From: Hyphomicrobiales bacterium
GTDB lineage: Bacteria; Pseudomonadota; Alphaproteobacteria; Rhizobiales; Beijerinckiaceae
Length of the DNA stretch: 13,638 nucleotides
Direction of reading: 5' to 3'
Assembly (NCBI GenBank): GCA_028290125.1
Contig: JAQGKM010000206.1
Coordinates: 1 to 13,638, forward strand
Under the pieces are notes generated by a model. It worked only from the letters and a program-made list of their open reading frames with translations. It was not told where the DNA came from and did no database searches. The position numbers and the translations under genes are program-made. Positions 7,036-13,329 of this stretch are shown here, one piece after another (the first letter of the stretch is position 1; each line of letters begins with the position of its first letter).

Positions 7036-7953
7036 GTGCCAGATGACGTCCAGACGCCCGTTCAGGTCCAGCGCAAGGCCTGGGTCATCCTTCTGCTCAC
7101 CGCCCTGTTCTGGGGCGGCAATGTGGTGGCCTCCCGCCTTGCGGTCGGGGAAGTCTCGCCCATGGCCATGGTGACGATTCGCTGGGGCAGCGTCGCGCTC
7201 GTGATGCTGGCCGTGTGCTGGCGCGATTGCGTGCGCGACTGGCCGGTGCTGCGCGCCCACTGGCTGCGCGTGACGTTGATGGGGTTCTTCGGATTCACCG
7301 TCTACCAGGTGCTTTATTTCGGCGCCGCGCATGCGACCAGCGGCGTGCATCTGGCGATCCTGCAGGGCGTCGCGCCCGCCTTCATCTTCGCCGGCGCGCG
7401 GATTTTCTACGGCACGCCGATCGGCCTCGTGCGCGGCATCGGCCTCGCGCTCACGATGCTGGCCGTGGCCGTCGTCGCGACGCGCGGCGAACCGCAGCAC
7501 CTGATCGGCATGGAGCTGAACATCGGCGACGTCGCCATGCTGGTCGCCTCGGTGAGTTATGCGGCCTACACGGTGGCGTTGCGCAAGCGCCCCAACGTTT
7601 CCGCGCTGGCGTTCTTCACGGCGCTGGCGACAGTGGCGGCGCTGACCTCGCTGCCGCTGCTGGCGGGTGAAATGATCCTCGGGCAAGTGCAATGGCCGAC
7701 GCCGAAAGGCTGGCTGTCGATGGCCTACATCATCATCTTTCCGTCGCTGCTGGCGCAGCTCTTCTTCATCCGCGGCGTCGCAATGATCGGCCCCGGCCGC
7801 GCAAGCCTCTTCTACAATCTCGTGCCGGTGCTCGGCGCCATCATGGCGGTGACGCTGCTGGGAGAGCCCTTCGCGCCCTATCACGCCGCAGGACTGGCGC
7901 TGGCGCTAGGCGGCGTGCTGATCGCCGAGGTGTTTGGCGGACGGAGGTTCTGA
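7036..7953 (+). CDS. EamA/DMT-family transporter (10 TMS)
   Basis: Inner-membrane permease of the drug/metabolite transporter superfamily. Members export or exchange small metabolites, amino acids or drugs; the substrate here is unknown. It has 305 residues with about ten hydrophobic segments arranged as two EamA repeats, about residues 16-150 and 161-298. The first starts AWVILLLTALFWGGNVVASR, and the last part reads LVPVLGAIMAVTLLGEPFAP, a typical DMT signature. The GTG start at 7036 is chosen because GGGAAG lies just upstream and the first membrane helix begins 15 residues later. The frame is open back to an ATG at 6871, but that would run through the minus-strand terminator and RNA and add a non-homologous tail. 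It is convergent with the toxin-antitoxin pair, with a palindromic repeat between. Confidence 0.9.
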   Translation: MPDDVQTPVQVQRKAWVILLLTALFWGGNVVASRLAVGEVSPMAMVTIRWGSVALVMLAVCWRDCVRDWPVLRAHWLRVTLMGFFGFTVYQVLYFGAAHATSGVHLAILQGVAPAFIFAGARIFYGTPIGLVRGIGLALTMLAVAVVATRGEPQHLIGMELNIGDVAMLVASVSYAAYTVALRKRPNVSALAFFTALATVAALTSLPLLAGEMILGQVQWPTPKGWLSMAYIIIFPSLLAQLFFIRGVAMIGPGRASLFYNLVPVLGAIMAVTLLGEPFAPYHAAGLALALGGVLIAEVFGGRRF

Positions 7954-7956
7954 ACC

Positions 7957-8040
7957 CGTCATCGTGAGGAGCGAAGCGACGTGGCAATCCGGAAGCCTCA
8001 CGCGGGGCCTCTGGATTGCTTCGCTGCGCTCGCAATGACG
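7957..8040. repeat. REP-like intergenic palindrome (Rhizobiales type)
   Basis: The 84-base element begins CGTCATCGTGAGGAGCGAAG and ends GCTGCGCTCGCAATGACG. The ends are inverted repeats (CGTCAT with ATGACG) and the inner arms also pair (GAAGC and GGCAATCC with GGATTGC and TTCGC), giving a long imperfect hairpin. Elements of this type are dispersed in many copies in Bradyrhizobium-like genomes. It sits between convergent genes and starts three bases after the EamA stop, so it may cap or terminate that transcript. Only this one full copy is in the window. Confidence 0.7.
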
Positions 8041-8108
8041 ATCCGATCGCTCTCGGACTTCGCTGCAAGAATCGCTCAGTTAAGCCGTCAGCATCATCAC
8101 CCGCACCT

Positions 8109-8399
8109 TCATACGAGTTCTACGCGCAGACGACGACCGACCGCTTTGGCGGCGCGTTGAAGCGTGTCCAGAGTCACTCCACCATGATCGGGGTCGAGCA
8201 AACGGTCGAGTTGCGCGCGGCTCGTTTGAAGTCGCTCCGCCATGCTGGTTTTTGTGATGCCGAGACGTTTCATCTCCGCCGCGATCTGTTCAGCAATCAC
8301 GCCCTTGATAGCGGCTGCCGTGACCTCTTCCTGAATTCCTTCTTCCTCAAGCCAGCTTTCGAAGCTTGAACCGAGGGTAGCTTTTCGCATGCTGCTCAT
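8109..8399 (-). CDS. HigA-type antitoxin, XRE-family HTH protein
   Basis: 96-residue DNA-binding antitoxin partner of the toxin encoded just upstream. The N-terminal third (MSSMRKATLGSSFESWLEEE) is acidic. Residues 38-93 form a Cro/C1-type helix-turn-helix: AEQIAAEMKRLGITKTSMAE, then RLQTSRAQLDRLLDPDHGG, then VTLDTLQRAAKAVGRRLRVE. Its ATG overlaps the toxin stop (ATGA, 8399-8396), so translation is coupled. Such proteins neutralise the toxin and repress their own promoter; here the likely operator is the palindrome at 8761-8772. The frame is open further upstream inside the toxin gene, but that extension has no family resemblance. Identity as an antitoxin rests on the partner and arrangement. 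Confidence 0.88.
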   Translation of the reverse strand: MSSMRKATLGSSFESWLEEEGIQEEVTAAAIKGVIAEQIAAEMKRLGITKTSMAERLQTSRAQLDRLLDPDHGGVTLDTLQRAAKAVGRRLRVELV

Positions 8400-8743
8400 T
8401 TCAGCTCTCTCCACCGCTCGCGCGCCAGCCGGAGTTCCGCGTCGGGCGCGGCCTGCGACTTCTTGAAGAACGCATGCAACGCCACGAGCACGCCGCTTGC
8501 GAAACCGAACAGGATCCGGACTTCCCGTCGACCGGGGAGTGACGTGCGCACCTCCCAAAGCCCTTCCCCGAGCGACCGGCAGAGCGGCAGCCCGACGGGC
8601 CAACGATATTGAACCTTGGCGATGTCGCGACCGACGATCTTCTTGTCGTCGACATCAAGCGCACGCAGCCAATCGCGTACAGGTTCTTTACCGCCCGGAG
8701 ACCGCCAAAAAAGAAGCGGAAGTGGCGCAAGTTCGATCGTCAT
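8396..8743 (-). CDS. RelE/HigB-like toxin (Gp49 family)
   Basis: 115-residue toxin of the RelE/ParE superfamily, HigB/Gp49 branch, whose known members cleave mRNA on the ribosome. The family pattern is visible: GKEPVRDWLRAL near residue 18, LCRSLGEGLWEVRTSLPGRR at 54-73, VRILFGFASGVLVALHAFFKKSQAAP at 75-100, and a basic C-terminal helix RLARERWRELK. The gene precedes its antitoxin, the order seen in higBA systems, and overlaps it by four bases. The start at 8743 leaves only about nine bases after the predicted -10 box, and no strong Shine-Dalgarno is present. The frame is open leftward into serC on the same strand, which is a shadow. Activity is inferred from family. Confidence 0.9.
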   Translation of the reverse strand: MTIELAPLPLLFWRSPGGKEPVRDWLRALDVDDKKIVGRDIAKVQYRWPVGLPLCRSLGEGLWEVRTSLPGRREVRILFGFASGVLVALHAFFKKSQAAPDAELRLARERWRELK

Positions 8744-8752
8744 GAAAGTACC

Positions 8753-8781
8753 AAAATAGATACGACGTCGCAATGGTCTAA
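8753..8781 (-). promoter_or_regulatory. Toxin-antitoxin promoter with candidate operator
   Basis: On the minus strand, TTAGAC (8781-8776), exactly 17 bases, then TATTTT (8758-8753). Between the boxes lies TACGACGTCGCA (8761-8772), an almost perfect palindrome with core CGACGTCG, well placed for repression by the antitoxin. Transcription would begin about 8746, three bases from the toxin ATG, so the mRNA would be nearly leaderless. The -35 box overlaps the T-run of the serC terminator. Confidence 0.55.
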
Positions 8782-8805
8782 AAAAGGCGCTGAAACCGGC
8801 GCCTT
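8780..8805 (-). terminator. Intrinsic terminator of serC
   Basis: On the minus strand, AAGGCGC (8805-8799) and GCGCCTT (8790-8784) form a seven-base-pair stem with an eight-base loop, followed by TTTT (six T counting the stem end). It starts seven bases after the serC stop. Confidence 0.85.
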
Positions 8806-8811
8806 CGGAAA

Positions 8812-9975
8812 CTAAATCTCGGCCTTCGCGACGGCAAACGCCCAGTCCAGCCAGCTGGTCAGCGCCTTGACGTCGCTCGTCTCGACCGTCGCGCCGCACC
8901 AGATGCGCAGGCCGGACGGCGCGTCGCGGTAGGAATCGATGTCGTAGGCGACGCCTTCCTTCTCGAGCAGCGCCGCCACCTTCTTTGCGAAGGCCGCCTG
9001 CTTCTCTTCCGACAAAGCCTTTACCGCCGGATCGACGATGCGCAGGCACACGCTGGTGTTGGACCGCGTGGCGGGATCGCGGGCGAGGAAGTCCACCCAA
9101 TCGGTGCGCTCCGCCCAGTCGGCGATCGCCTTCAGATTGGCGTCGGCGCGCGCCATCAAACCGTCGAGCGAGCCGATGGATTTCGCCCAGTGCAGCGCGT
9201 CGAGATAATCCTCGTTGCAGAGCATCGACGGCGTGTTGATCGTGTCGCCGACGAAGATGCCTTCGATCAGCTTGCCGTTGTTGGTCAGCCGGAAAATCTT
9301 CGGCATCGGCCATGCGGGCGCGTAGCTCTCCAGCCGCTCCACAGCGCGCGGCGAGAGGATCAGCATGCCGTGCGCCGCCTCGCCGCCCAACACCTTCTGC
9401 CACGAGAAGGTGATGACATCGAGCTTGGGCCAGTCGAGCCGCTGCGCGAAGGCCGCCGAGGTCGCGTCGCAGATCGTCAGACCCTGGCGGTCGGCCGGAA
9501 TGAAATCGCCGTTGGGCACGCGTACGCCCGACGTCGTGCCGTTCCAGGTGAAGACGACATCGCGGTCGAAGTCGATGCCGTTCAGGTCCGGCAACTCGCC
9601 ATACGGCGCCTTGATGATGCGCGCGTCCGAAAGCTTCAGCTGCTTCTGGACGTCGGTGACCCAGGTCTCGCCGAAACTTTCCCACGCGACCATGTCGACG
9701 CCGCGCGCGCCGAGCAGCGACCACATCGCCATCTCGACCGCCCCGGTATCGGACGCCGGCACGATGCCAATGCGATAATCGGCCGGCACCTGCAGGATCT
9801 CGCGGGTGAGGTCGATGGAGGCCTGCAGCTTCGCCTTGCCGATCGGCGCACGATGCGAGCGGCCGAGCGGCGCATCCGAGAGGGCGGCCGGCGTCCAGCC
9901 CGGGCGCTTGGCGCAGGGGCCGGAAGAAAAATTCGGATTGGCCGTCCGCACGGAAGGCTTTTCAAACGTCGCCAT
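8812..9975 (-). CDS. serC: Phosphoserine aminotransferase SerC
   Basis: PLP enzyme that converts 3-phosphohydroxypyruvate and glutamate to phosphoserine and 2-oxoglutarate in serine synthesis, and also acts in the pyridoxine route. The product has 387 residues and belongs to the longer alphaproteobacterial type (start MATFEKPSVRTANPNFSSGP). D170 in ICDATSAAF should bind the pyridine nitrogen, and K194 in ITFSWQKVLGGEAAHG is the Schiff-base lysine. The ATG at 9975 is preceded by GAGAGGA at a good distance; the longer open frame to 10029 would begin inside the leader hairpin and is rejected. It follows glmM on the same strand, 64 bases from its stop, and has its own terminator. serA, often next in relatives, is not here. 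A leader motif (9983-10025) probably controls it. Confidence 0.97.
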   Translation of the reverse strand: MATFEKPSVRTANPNFSSGPCAKRPGWTPAALSDAPLGRSHRAPIGKAKLQASIDLTREILQVPADYRIGIVPASDTGAVEMAMWSLLGARGVDMVAWESFGETWVTDVQKQLKLSDARIIKAPYGELPDLNGIDFDRDVVFTWNGTTSGVRVPNGDFIPADRQGLTICDATSAAFAQRLDWPKLDVITFSWQKVLGGEAAHGMLILSPRAVERLESYAPAWPMPKIFRLTNNGKLIEGIFVGDTINTPSMLCNEDYLDALHWAKSIGSLDGLMARADANLKAIADWAERTDWVDFLARDPATRSNTSVCLRIVDPAVKALSEEKQAAFAKKVAALLEKEGVAYDIDSYRDAPSGLRIWCGATVETSDVKALTSWLDWAFAVAKAEI

Positions 9976-9982
9976 CGCTCGT

Positions 9983-10025
9983 CCTCTCGAAACTGTCCCG
10001 TGCCTATGCGCCACGGGATGAGAGG
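9983..10025 (-). promoter_or_regulatory. serC-motif leader hairpin overlapping the serC Shine-Dalgarno
   Basis: On the minus strand, an outer stem pairs CCTCTC (10025-10020) with GAGAGG (9988-9983). An inner stem pairs TCCCGTG (10018-10012) with CACGGGA (10002-9996), closed by a nine-base loop. The outer 3' arm GAGAGG is also the serC Shine-Dalgarno, so folding would hide it. Layout and location match the alphaproteobacterial serC RNA motif (Rfam serC). The ligand or regulator of that motif is unknown. Confidence 0.75.
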
Positions 10026-10039
10026 TCAAGAGAGCGCGC

Positions 10040-11398
10040 TCACTCCGCCGCGACGGAATCCGGAACGCGGCGCAGCGCGTCGCAGACGCTGTCGACGGCC
10101 GCCTCGACCAGCGCGCGATCCTCCCCCTCGCCCATCACGCGGATGAGCGGCTCGGTGCCGGACGGCCGGATGACGAGGCGCCCGGTGGCGCCAAGCGAGG
10201 CCTCCGCGTCCACGATGGCCGCCTGCACCTGCTTGTCGGCGAGCGGCTTGCCGCCCGAGAAGCGCACGTTCTTGAGGAACTGCGGATAGGGATCGAAACG
10301 GTGGCAGATCTCGCTGACCGGCTTGCCCTGCCGCTTCACCACGGCAAGGATCTGCAAGGCGGCGACGAGCCCGTCGCCCGTCGTCGTATGGTCGGACAGG
10401 ATGATGTGGCCCGACTGCTCGCCACCCAGATTGTAGCCATCCTCGCGCATGCGCTCGAGCACGTAACGATCGCCGACCGCCGTGCGAATGAGCGACAGGC
10501 CGAGCGTTTCAAGATGCTTCTCGAGGCCGAGGTTGGACATGATCGTCGCGACGACGCCCGGCTTCGACAAGAGCCCGTCCTGCAACAGGCTTTCGGCGAT
10601 CACCGCCATCAGCTGGTCGCCGTCGACGAGATGGCCGCGTTCGTCCACGATCAGCACGCGGTCGGCGTCGCCGTCGAGCGCAATGCCGATGTCGGCGCGC
10701 ACTTCGTGCACCTTCTCGATCAGCCGTTGCGGCGCTGTCGAGCCGACTTCATGATTGATGTTGAAACCGTCCGGCTCGACGCCGATGGCGAAGACTTCCG
10801 CGCCGAGTTCCCAAAGCGCTTCGGGCGCCGCCTTGTAGCCGGCGCCATTGGCGCAATCGACGACGATGCGCAGCCCTTCCAGCGAGAGGTTGCGCGGCAG
10901 CGTGCGCTTGGCGAATTCGATGTAGCGCGCGCGCACGTCGTCGACACGCCGCGCCCGGCCCAGCTTGCGCGAGGAAGCGAGTTGCGGGCCGAGATCGGAA
11001 TCGAGCAGCTTCTCGATTTCCGCCTCGACCTCGTCGGAGAGCTTGAAACCGTCGGGGCCGAAAAGCTTGATGCCATTGTCGGCATAAGGATTATGCGAGG
11101 CCGAGATCATCACGCCGACATCGGCGCGCATGGAGCGCGTCAGCATGGCCACCGCCGGCGTCGGCACCGGGCCGAGCAGGAGCACGTCCATGCCCACCGA
11201 GGTAAAGCCCCCCACCATGGCGTATTCGATCATGTAGCCCGACAGGCGCGTGTCCTTGCCGATCACCACGCGATGGCGATAATCGCCGCGCTGGAAGGCG
11301 AGCCCGGTCGCCTGCCCCACCTTCATGGCGAGTTCGGGCGTGATCAGGCCATTGGCCTTGCCGCGAATGCCGTCGGTGCCGAAATATTTGCGTCCCAT
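10040..11398 (-). CDS. glmM: Phosphoglucosamine mutase GlmM
   Basis: Interconverts glucosamine-6-phosphate and glucosamine-1-phosphate, feeding UDP-GlcNAc for peptidoglycan and lipopolysaccharide. The product has 452 residues, standard for the family. The N-terminus is MGRKYFGTDGIRGKANG. The phosphoserine loop is MISASHNPYADNGIK with S101 as the phosphorylated serine. The metal-binding loop is DGDADR with D242, D244 and D246, and the C-terminal phosphate loop is RPSGTEPLIRVMGEG from residue 411. The ATG at 11398 has AGGGA five bases upstream; a longer frame to 11482 is rejected because the family begins at MGRKYFGTDG. In many Rhizobiales ftsH precedes glmM; here a divergent arsC lies upstream instead. 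serC follows. Confidence 0.97.
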   Translation of the reverse strand: MGRKYFGTDGIRGKANGLITPELAMKVGQATGLAFQRGDYRHRVVIGKDTRLSGYMIEYAMVGGFTSVGMDVLLLGPVPTPAVAMLTRSMRADVGVMISASHNPYADNGIKLFGPDGFKLSDEVEAEIEKLLDSDLGPQLASSRKLGRARRVDDVRARYIEFAKRTLPRNLSLEGLRIVVDCANGAGYKAAPEALWELGAEVFAIGVEPDGFNINHEVGSTAPQRLIEKVHEVRADIGIALDGDADRVLIVDERGHLVDGDQLMAVIAESLLQDGLLSKPGVVATIMSNLGLEKHLETLGLSLIRTAVGDRYVLERMREDGYNLGGEQSGHIILSDHTTTGDGLVAALQILAVVKRQGKPVSEICHRFDPYPQFLKNVRFSGGKPLADKQVQAAIVDAEASLGATGRLVIRPSGTEPLIRVMGEGEDRALVEAAVDSVCDALRRVPDSVAAE

Positions 11399-11423
11399 AG
11401 CGGTCCCTGCAGGTGTGGCGCAC

Positions 11424-11452
11424 CAAGAGCCCAAGGCTCCCGCGGGTGTCAA
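11424..11452 (-). promoter_or_regulatory. Possible glmM promoter
   Basis: A perfect -35 hexamer TTGACA on the minus strand (11452-11447) is followed after 17 bases by CTCTTG (11429-11424), a poor -10. It lies 26 bases from the glmM start. The -35 is convincing but the -10 is not. Confidence 0.35.
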
Positions 11453-11547
11453 GCCTGACCAATCGTAAGATCTACCGCCCAATTCCCCAAGAATTTGCTT
11501 AACATGCAGACGATTCGGGCGGGTTCAAACACATAAAACGAGGCGTC

Positions 11548-11904
11548 ATGCGCATTTACCACAACCCAAACTGCGGCACCTCCCGGACGGTGCTCGGCTT
11601 GATCCGTGAGGCCGGGATCGAGCCTGAAGTCTTCGAATATCTGAAGACGCCGCCGGACAAGGAGCATCTGACCGCCCTGTTCGCCAAGCTTGGCATGAGC
11701 CCGCGCGACATCCTGCGCCGCAAGGGAACGACGCTGGAGACGCTCGGCATGGACGAGGCCAAGATGTCGGACGCGGCGATCCTCGACGCCATCGTGACCC
11801 ATCCGATCCTGCTCGAGCGTCCGATCGTCGTCGAAGGCGACGACGCTCGCATCTGCCGCCCCGCCGACCGGGTGAAACGCTTCCTCAGTGCAGAAGGTCG
11901 CTGA
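11548..11904 (+). CDS. arsC: Glutaredoxin-dependent arsenate reductase ArsC
   Basis: Cytoplasmic enzyme that reduces arsenate to arsenite with glutathione and glutaredoxin. It has 118 residues, shorter at the C-terminus than the 141-residue E. coli plasmid enzyme. The active-site motif IYHNPNCGTSR gives C9. By alignment from memory, the three substrate-binding arginines of the E. coli enzyme (R60, R94, R107) correspond to R57 in DILRRK, R91 in HPILLERPIVV, and R104 in RICRPAD, so the full catalytic set is kept. GAGG lies four bases before the ATG. No arsR, arsB or acr3 gene is nearby, so a role in arsenic resistance is not supported by context; small ArsC/YffB relatives also exist with other roles. 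Its end overlaps the convergent TauE/SafE gene by 20 bases. Confidence 0.88.
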   Translation: MRIYHNPNCGTSRTVLGLIREAGIEPEVFEYLKTPPDKEHLTALFAKLGMSPRDILRRKGTTLETLGMDEAKMSDAAILDAIVTHPILLERPIVVEGDDARICRPADRVKRFLSAEGR

Positions 11905-12664
11905 CCGCCGGCAGGCTGAGCAGGACGGAAATCGCGATCAGCACGAAGGCCGCCGCCCGGTATTGCCTGTCGTTCGTCCCGCGGAACACGCGTGAACCGA
12001 GCGACAGGCCTAGCGCATAGAGCGGCGCCGCGAGCGCCGCGTAGATCACTGTCTCGAGGGTGAACAGGCCACGCAGGTAATAGGCGGCGTCGGTCCCCAG
12101 CGCCGCAACCGCGTAATAGACCATGATGTTGGCGCGCACGACCGGGGCCGGGCTGCGGCTGCCGAGCCAATAGGCGATGATCGCCGGCCCCGACACGCCC
12201 GCGGCGGCTCCCAGCACACCGCCGACCAGCCCGACGCCGAAGGACACGACGGGAATCGGCTCGGCCTGGTAACGCCAGCCGGACGCCAGCACGCCGAGCA
12301 TCGCCAGCACCATGACGCCCGTGCCCCAGCGGAGCGCCACGGGATCGACGTTGGCCAGGATCCACGCGCCGAATGGCGTCGCAATCCAGCTGCCGATCAG
12401 CATGGGCATGACCGCGCTCATGCTGGCGCGGCGGATCAGCTTCAGGCCGTAGGGCGTCGCCGTGCAGAAATCGACGAGATAGAAAACCGGAACGCCAAGC
12501 CGCGGCCCCAGCAGCGCCGACGCCATCGGGATGAAGATCAGCGCGCCGCCGAACCCGGAAAATCCGCGCACGATCCCGGCGATCAGCACGACGGCCGCCA
12601 GCAGCCACGTGCGAAAATGCGTCAGCATGTCGGCTAGGGCGGCGAGGGTCGCGCCGTCGGGCAT
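11885..12664 (-). CDS. TauE/SafE (TSUP) family sulfite/organoanion permease
   Basis: Inner-membrane protein of the TauE/SafE family, whose characterised members move sulfite, sulfoacetate or related anions; the substrate here is unknown. It has 259 residues with about seven or eight hydrophobic spans. The two family half-repeats are visible: IVRGFSGFGGALIFIPMASA near residue 30 and VLGAAAGVSGPAIIAYWLGS near residue 150, each with the glycine-rich SGFGG or GVSGP turn. The ATG ending at 12664 follows GGAG at five bases. The gene is divergent from ruvC (70 bases apart) and its last 20 bases overlap the 3' end of arsC. A link to arsenic is possible but not shown by sequence. Confidence 0.9.
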   Translation of the reverse strand: MPDGATLAALADMLTHFRTWLLAAVVLIAGIVRGFSGFGGALIFIPMASALLGPRLGVPVFYLVDFCTATPYGLKLIRRASMSAVMPMLIGSWIATPFGAWILANVDPVALRWGTGVMVLAMLGVLASGWRYQAEPIPVVSFGVGLVGGVLGAAAGVSGPAIIAYWLGSRSPAPVVRANIMVYYAVAALGTDAAYYLRGLFTLETVIYAALAAPLYALGLSLGSRVFRGTNDRQYRAAAFVLIAISVLLSLPAVSDLLH

Positions 12665-12734
12665 GTCGTCTCCGGGACGGGGGTGGCGCCAAGCGCTGCT
12701 GGCGGGGCGGTCATTGGGGGGATAATCAGATTAC

Positions 12735-13256
12735 ATGACTTTGCAACCGATTCGCATTCTTGGCATCGACCCCGGCCTGCGCAACACCGGCTGGGGGATC
12801 GTCGATGCGCAAGGCTCGCGGCTGTCCTTCGTGGCCTGCGGCACCGTGCGGTCCGACGGAACGCTGACGCTGGCCGACAGGTTGCGGCAACTGCACGACG
12901 GGCTCGCGAGCATTGTCCATGCCCACATGCCCCACGAGGCGGCCGTGGAAGAAACCTTCGTCAACCGCGATCCGCAATCGACGCTGAAGCTCGGCCAGGC
13001 GCGCGGCATCGCGCTGCTGGTGCCCGCCCTCGCGGGCATCACGGTTGCGGAATACGCCGCCAATCTCGTGAAGAAGACCGTGGTGGGCGCCGGCCACGCC
13101 GAAAAGGCGCAGGTCGCCATGATGATCAAGGTGCTGCTGCCGCGCAGCGACGCCGCCTCTCCGGATGCGGCGGACGCGCTGGCTGTCGCCATCTGTCATT
13201 CGCAGCATCGCGGGTCGCGCCTGCTCGCGGCGCGCCTGTTGAAGGAAAAGGCGTGA
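12735..13256 (+). CDS. ruvC: Holliday junction resolvase RuvC
   Basis: Dimeric endonuclease that cuts four-way DNA junctions together with RuvAB in recombination repair. The product has 173 residues, a normal length. The acidic catalytic set is complete: D12 in ILGIDPGLRNTGWG, E72 in AVEETF, and D144 and D147 in SPDAADALAVAICH. LKLGQARG is the conserved helix. The start at 12735 has only a distant G-run upstream; a GATAAT at 12721-12726 looks like a -10 box, but no matching -35 is seen, and transcription from it would give a very short leader. ruvA follows after 73 bases, so the two are probably one operon. The pmpR/yebC-like gene common before ruvC in relatives is not directly upstream here. 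Confidence 0.97.
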   Translation: MTLQPIRILGIDPGLRNTGWGIVDAQGSRLSFVACGTVRSDGTLTLADRLRQLHDGLASIVHAHMPHEAAVEETFVNRDPQSTLKLGQARGIALLVPALAGITVAEYAANLVKKTVVGAGHAEKAQVAMMIKVLLPRSDAASPDAADALAVAICHSQHRGSRLLAARLLKEKA

Positions 13257-13329
13257 GCGCCAGCGCCGGAGTGGACGCGCGGGCCGGCATCTGGGATCGT
13301 CCGACCCTGAACACGCAACGGAAGACAGC

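Noticed and set aside
6928..7884. Minus-strand frame opposite the EamA transporter, which could have explained the terminator at 6886
   Set aside because: Product is His/Arg/Asp-rich with no domain, while the EamA reading has ten membrane spans. The stop lies before the terminator only by chance.
10003..10031. TTGACC with TAGGCA 17 bases later as a serC promoter
   Set aside because: The -10 is poor, and a start there would remove most of the leader hairpin.
9190..11458. Long plus-strand frames opposite serC and glmM (9190-10146 and 10301-11458)
   Set aside because: Arg-rich antisense shadows of two certain enzymes.
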